In this document: in pieces, positions 33,210 through 36,399 of the stretch
Numbering within the stretch: position 1 is the first letter of the stretch
How the letters are laid out: every line of letters begins with the position of its first letter
NCBI RefSeq assembly: GCF_004684805.1
Contig: NZ_SRID01000026.1
Span: 1-36,399 of the forward strand
Source of the DNA: Streptomyces palmae
Lineage (GTDB): Bacteria > Actinomycetota > Actinomycetes > Streptomycetales > Streptomycetaceae
Direction: 5' to 3'
Length of the DNA: 36,399 bases
Program-made: the position numbers and the translations under genes
Notes under the pieces: generated by a model
Told to the model about the DNA's origin: nothing
Seen by the model: the letters and a program-made list of their open reading frames with translations, nothing else
Database searches by the model: none

Positions 33210-35177
33210 TCAGGGGAACGGGTGCGGCTTGGGGTTCAGACCGGTGGGGCCGTAGCCGGCGGACCGCGGGTGGATCTCGGCGAGCCGGCCGTCCAGGTAG
33301 GCGTGCAGCCGGGGGTGGTCGAGGGCGCGCTGGCGCTCCCAGCCGAAGTCGATCGGGATCAGTCCGGGGGCCAGTACGCACAGCGTGCGGATGCCGGTGC
33401 CGTGCTGCTCGGGGCAGGTCTGGTCGACGGCGATCACATCGCTGCCGGCCTCCCGGATGCGGTCGATCAGGAAGCGGGCGTCGTCGGCCAGGTCGAGGGT
33501 GGCCGGGCGCTGGGCCAGCCAGTCGCGGTAGAGCTCGGCCATCGGCCGCGGGTCGGGGTCGGCCAGCAGGAAGTCGGCGACCGGGGCCATCTCGGGCAGG
33601 CCGTACAGCAGCGCGTGGTGGGTGAGTTCGTGCACCCGGTTGTAGTCCTTGGCCATGGCGTGCAGATCGGGCAGCTTGGCCTCGACCCGCTCGTCCATGC
33701 CGGGGATGTAGGAGGCGGTCTCGGAGATCGCCGCGCGCACCGCGTCCACCGGGTCCAGGCTGGCGCCGGCCGCGAAGCACAGGGTGCCCAGGCCCCCGTC
33801 CAGGCGCTCGGCGACCGCCATCACGGCGGGCACCGGGAGGTCCACCCGCATGTCGAACAGCCGCATCCGGTAGCCGAGTCGGGCGCAGCGGTCCAGGATG
33901 AACCGCACCTCCTCGTCCGCCACGCTGGCCGGGTCGATCTCGGGCAGCCGGGCACCGGCGTACCAGTTCAGCAGGAAGGCGTCCCGTTCGATCAGCTCCA
34001 GCATGCCGTGCAGCAGCGCCTCCTCGGTGCTGGTGCCGCTGGCGCAGCCGTTGGAGCACTCCTGGACGAACTTCTTGTCCGGCCGCCGGTCGAGGTAGAA
34101 GACCAGCTGCTCGGGGACGAGGACGGGCTTCTCCTGCCCGTAGGAGTGGCCCCACACCCAGTGCATCGGGGTGTCCGGGTCGAAGGGCTGGTAGTACTCG
34201 GTGTGCCCGGCGTAGAACTCGGGGCGGTAGGAGCCGGTCACCGTGGGGTCCAGGGCGTCCGCGGCCAGCTCGCGGTAGCTGGCGTAGGTCACGGTCTCCT
34301 TGGCGCGCGGGAACTGCCCGGCGTAGCGCTCCAGTCCCTCCAGCATTCCGTACCGCTCACTGGCGGCCGAGCTCTGCGACTGACCGCTCCACCACATCTC
34401 GTGGTAGTCGTACTTGCTGCGCACCCGGAAGTAGCCGCTGACCGGCAGGGTGGCGCTGCACTGGTAGACCCGGCGGGCGGCGTTGGCCAGGGTGCCGCAC
34501 ACCTCGTTGACGTAGCCGGCGGCGGGCAGGTTCAGGTCGGCCGCGGCGGAGCCCCGGTAGACGGTGGGGCCGGGCTTGGGCCGGGGCCGCAGCGAGAGCG
34601 CGACGGCCTCGGCGGTGTCCGGGACGGGGGTGGCGCAGCGCTCGCACTCGGAGTCGGCGATCAGCTCGCGCCGGGTGACGGTGAGGTCGGCGGGGCGCAC
34701 CTCGACGATCTCACCGACCCGCAGGTCGCCCGGGGGCAGCGCGGCACCGGCGGTCTCGGCGGCGACGATGCCGGACAGCTGGTCCAGGACGAAGGGGATG
34801 AAGGAGGGGTCCTCGCCGACCGCGGTGGCATCGGTCCCGTCCTCGATGGCCCGCCGCTCCTCGACCCGGCGCAGTCCGAGCCAGCGGCGCTCCAGGCAGC
34901 GGGCGCAGGGGCGGCTGTCGCCGTCCGCCCGGTGCAGCGGTCCCAGCAGTACGGTCCCGGCGTACACGCGCACCGGGTAGATCAGCCGGTCCGGCGCGGC
35001 CGGGTCCGCCGTGGCCGGCCGCGGGTCCGGCTGAGCCGGCAGTCCGAGCACGCCGACGTCCAGCGTGACGCCCGCGCCGACGCTGGTGGCCAGGTGGCCG
35101 CGCAGGAGGTCGGCGGCAGCCCGGGCCCGCGTATCCGTGGCCGTAGCGGCTCCGGCCGCGTTCGACACCGTAGTCAT
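33210..35177 (-). CDS. YcaO azoline-forming cyclodehydratase, zinc-domain fusion
   Basis: A 655-residue protein that should convert Cys and Ser/Thr of the precursor to thiazolines/oxazolines using ATP. The N-terminal ~200 residues contain two CxxC pairs (C91/C94 and C178/C181), likely a zinc knuckle of the partner (E1-like/C-protein) type. The YcaO domain starts near residue 205 with ATP/Mg motifs SSAASERYGMLEGLER (E274, E280, E283) and GMLELIERDA (E394, E397). It ends with the Pro-rich tail PKPHPFP that marks azoline-forming YcaO proteins. No full leader-binding RRE domain is obvious. Start ATG 35177 is preferred to upstream codons. Confidence 0.9.
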   Translation of the reverse strand: MTTVSNAAGAATATDTRARAAADLLRGHLATSVGAGVTLDVGVLGLPAQPDPRPATADPAAPDRLIYPVRVYAGTVLLGPLHRADGDSRPCARCLERRWLGLRRVEERRAIEDGTDATAVGEDPSFIPFVLDQLSGIVAAETAGAALPPGDLRVGEIVEVRPADLTVTRRELIADSECERCATPVPDTAEAVALSLRPRPKPGPTVYRGSAAADLNLPAAGYVNEVCGTLANAARRVYQCSATLPVSGYFRVRSKYDYHEMWWSGQSQSSAASERYGMLEGLERYAGQFPRAKETVTYASYRELAADALDPTVTGSYRPEFYAGHTEYYQPFDPDTPMHWVWGHSYGQEKPVLVPEQLVFYLDRRPDKKFVQECSNGCASGTSTEEALLHGMLELIERDAFLLNWYAGARLPEIDPASVADEEVRFILDRCARLGYRMRLFDMRVDLPVPAVMAVAERLDGGLGTLCFAAGASLDPVDAVRAAISETASYIPGMDERVEAKLPDLHAMAKDYNRVHELTHHALLYGLPEMAPVADFLLADPDPRPMAELYRDWLAQRPATLDLADDARFLIDRIREAGSDVIAVDQTCPEQHGTGIRTLCVLAPGLIPIDFGWERQRALDHPRLHAYLDGRLAEIHPRSAGYGPTGLNPKPHPFP

Positions 35178-35217
35178 CCGTCCGTCCACCCCGTCGAGTT
35201 CAATGGTGCAGTGGTGG

Positions 35218-35270
35218 GCGGTGAGCCGCCCCGGGCCCGGTGGGTACGGGCCCGGGGTGCGGCTCACCGC
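35218..35270 (-). terminator. Long hairpin between precursor and cyclodehydratase genes
   Basis: A 12-bp perfect outer stem (GCGGTGAGCCGC at 35218-35229 with 35259-35270) extends into a 9-bp inner stem (35231-35239 with 35247-35255) with a 7-nt loop. It has no T tract. It may act as a partial terminator or RNA stabiliser that keeps precursor mRNA above enzyme mRNA. Confidence 0.75.
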
Positions 35271-35357
35271 CTCCGGCCGGCCGCCGGGTGGCGGAATCGG
35301 CCGTCAGGTTCGGCGGCGGGGCCTAGGGGCGGTCCCACCGCGCAGGGTCAAGCGACG

Positions 35358-35531
35358 TCAGCTGGTGCTGGAGCTGCAGGAGCAGCAGCTGCTGGTGGAG
35401 CAGGAGCAGCAGCTGGAGCAGGAGCAGCTGGAGGAGGACCAGGCCAGCTCGACGGCCTCGTCGGTCATCTCCTCGATCTCGAACGTCGCGCTCTCCAGAG
35501 CGTTGAGCTCGTTCTTCAGTTCCACGGACAT
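35358..35531 (-). CDS. RiPP precursor with all Ser/Cys/Thr core
   Basis: A 57-residue peptide, too short for the usual caller, found between a YcaO gene and the azole enzymes. ATG 35531 has AAAGGA 6 nt upstream. The leader (residues 1-31) is acidic (nine Glu/Asp, one Lys) with FEIEEMTDEAVELAW, like thiazolylpeptide leaders. The 26 residues that follow contain 16 Ser, 8 Cys and 2 Thr and nothing else. SSCCSCS occurs at 39-45 and again at 47-53, around Thr46. Every core residue could become azole or dehydroamino acid. The leader cleavage site after Trp31 is a guess. Confidence 0.9.
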   Translation of the reverse strand: MSVELKNELNALESATFEIEEMTDEAVELAWSSSSCSCSSCCSCSTSSCCSCSSSTS

Positions 35532-35563
35532 GGCTGTCCTTTCTTATGGGTGGTTCTGCATCC

Positions 35564-35578
35564 CGGGACGGCGTCCCG
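35564..35578. other. Short hairpin between YcaO gene and precursor
   Basis: CGGGAC-GGC-GTCCCG lies 33 nt upstream of the precursor start. It could stabilise or attenuate the message between the two genes. No clear promoter hexamers were seen in the 93-nt gap. Confidence 0.5.
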
Positions 35579-35624
35579 AGCATTGGGGCGCGCCTCAGTG
35601 GGCGCGGATCGGCCCGTCGGCCAC

Positions 35625-36399
35625 CTACTTCGTACCGAGCGACACCGTGCCGGTGACCATGCCCCGGACCGCGGTGAGGTCGATCGTGGTGGTGTCCGTG
35701 AAGAGGGCCAGGGTGCCGGCCTCGTCGAGACGGGCCAGTGCGTCGGCGAGTGCCGGGGCCGGCTGGTCGTAGGACCAGTCGCAGCGGCCTTCGCCTTCGG
35801 GCAGTGCCCGCGGGTCGGCGTCCGCGAGCAGCGGGTCGCCGGAGTCGGCGGGCTGGTGGTCGTAGTGCCGGACGACGGCGCGTCCGACGGCCTCGCGGAC
35901 GGCGTCGCGCACCGCGTCCCGTACCGCCAGGGCGCTGCCGACGGCCCAGTCGGGGGCGGTCGCCGCCTCGCCCTCGGCGGGGTCCACCACCGCGAGCACG
36001 GCGGCGGCGGGGGCGGCGCCGGGCAGCGCGTACACCCGGGCGGTGCGGTCCAGGTGGCGCAGGCTGCCGAGGAGGAAGGCCACCTCGTCGTCGCCGTCGA
36101 GCCAGTCCCGGTCGAGCCGGAGCGCCGGCGCGGTGCCGCGCAGTGCGGCGAGCAGCCCGCGGTGGGCCAGCGCCGAGCACAGGCCCTGCTCCCGGACCTC
36201 CTCGGTGGTCCAGCCGGCGGCGGCGCCGGCGGCGCTGGGCTCGAACTCCCGGTGCGCGTTGGCGGCCGACAGCGGGTACACCGCGGCGGCGGGGATCCGG
36301 CGGGGCGTGCCGTCGTGCAGGGACACCGCGGTGAGCCAGTGCTCGCTGCCGCGCGGGGCGGCGGGGGCCAGGCCGGTGTGCAGGTCGAGGGCGGTGGCC
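35625..36399 (-). CDS. Second YcaO-family protein, cut by the window edge
   Basis: Only the C-terminal ~257 residues are visible; the reading frame is open to the window end with no stop or credible start. FEPSAAGAAAGWTTEEVREQGLCSALAHRGLLAAL resembles the ATP-site helix of YcaO proteins (compare GTSTEEALLHGMLELIERDA in the other YcaO). The stop (TAG) is 93 nt before the precursor start. Its end, GTVSLGTK, lacks the Pro-rich tail of azoline-forming enzymes, so it may be an accessory or differently acting YcaO. Confidence 0.75.
   Translation of the reverse strand, partial: ATALDLHTGLAPAAPRGSEHWLTAVSLHDGTPRRIPAAAVYPLSAANAHREFEPSAAGAAAGWTTEEVREQGLCSALAHRGLLAALRGTAPALRLDRDWLDGDDEVAFLLGSLRHLDRTARVYALPGAAPAAAVLAVVDPAEGEAATAPDWAVGSALAVRDAVRDAVREAVGRAVVRHYDHQPADSGDPLLADADPRALPEGEGRCDWSYDQPAPALADALARLDEAGTLALFTDTTTIDLTAVRGMVTGTVSLGTK

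Noticed and set aside
35323..36180. A minus-strand frame ending in Leu/Gln-rich repeats across the precursor
   Set aside because: The Leu/Gln run is the precursor core read in the wrong frame. The Ser/Cys frame has the start signal and leader.

Overview
The window is about 70% G+C, with short intergenic gaps, many GTG starts and 1-13 nt overlapping gene pairs. It also has a DinB/DUF664 protein of the mycothiol-associated kind and an ars locus with a flavoprotein of the ArsO type. Together these indicate a Streptomyces-like actinomycete chromosome. I read 32 protein genes, one running off the right edge. No rRNA, tRNA or CRISPR array was recognised. No gene-free stretch exceeds about 300 bases; the longest are 21147-21412, 22286-22530, 9322-9545, 18705-18918 and 6387-6592.

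Left third (1-9321), housekeeping and stress genes: a Tat/lipoprotein multicopper oxidase, glutamine-dependent NAD synthetase (nadE), a FrnE/DsbA-like oxidoreductase and an RDD membrane protein. These are followed by an ECF sigma factor with its overlapping zinc anti-sigma factor, a 60-residue protein with an Asp-Phe repeat just upstream of a fused ABC exporter, and a DinB-family enzyme.

Middle (9546-24380): a divergent MocR regulator/YczE membrane protein pair and a DHA2 MFS transporter. Next is a two-part arsenic locus: arsC divergent from arsR-acr3, then a second arsR divergent from an arsO-like flavoprotein. Each part has its own visible operator family: three ATCAG-N6-CTGA elements in the first, and two 40-base blocks matching at 35 positions in the second. 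Then come a membrane-linked endonuclease/exonuclease/phosphatase protein, an MFS-TetR operon with a perfect 10+10 operator, panB and a DrrA/DrrB-like ABC pair ending in a clear terminator.

Right third (24511-36399), all on the minus strand: a RiPP biosynthetic cluster of the thiopeptide/azole-dehydroamino class. In transcription order it holds a partial YcaO gene (cut by the window edge) and a 57-residue precursor whose last 26 residues are only Ser, Cys and Thr. Then follow a zinc-domain/YcaO cyclodehydratase fusion, a double SagB-type azoline dehydrogenase, a LanB-type glutamylating dehydratase, a SpaB_C/thiopeptide-type domain protein, an M50 membrane metalloprotease with a PqqD-like N-terminal region, and an ABC transporter ATPase and permease. 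From the LanB gene to the permease the genes overlap by 1-13 nt, so they look like one operon. A long hairpin separates the precursor gene from the enzyme genes and may set the precursor:enzyme ratio. The predicted order of work is: azole formation (YcaO then SagB), dehydration of remaining Ser/Thr (LanB plus SpaB_C), leader removal (possibly M50) and export (ABC). The precursor itself, too short for routine gene callers, is the most interesting object in the window.
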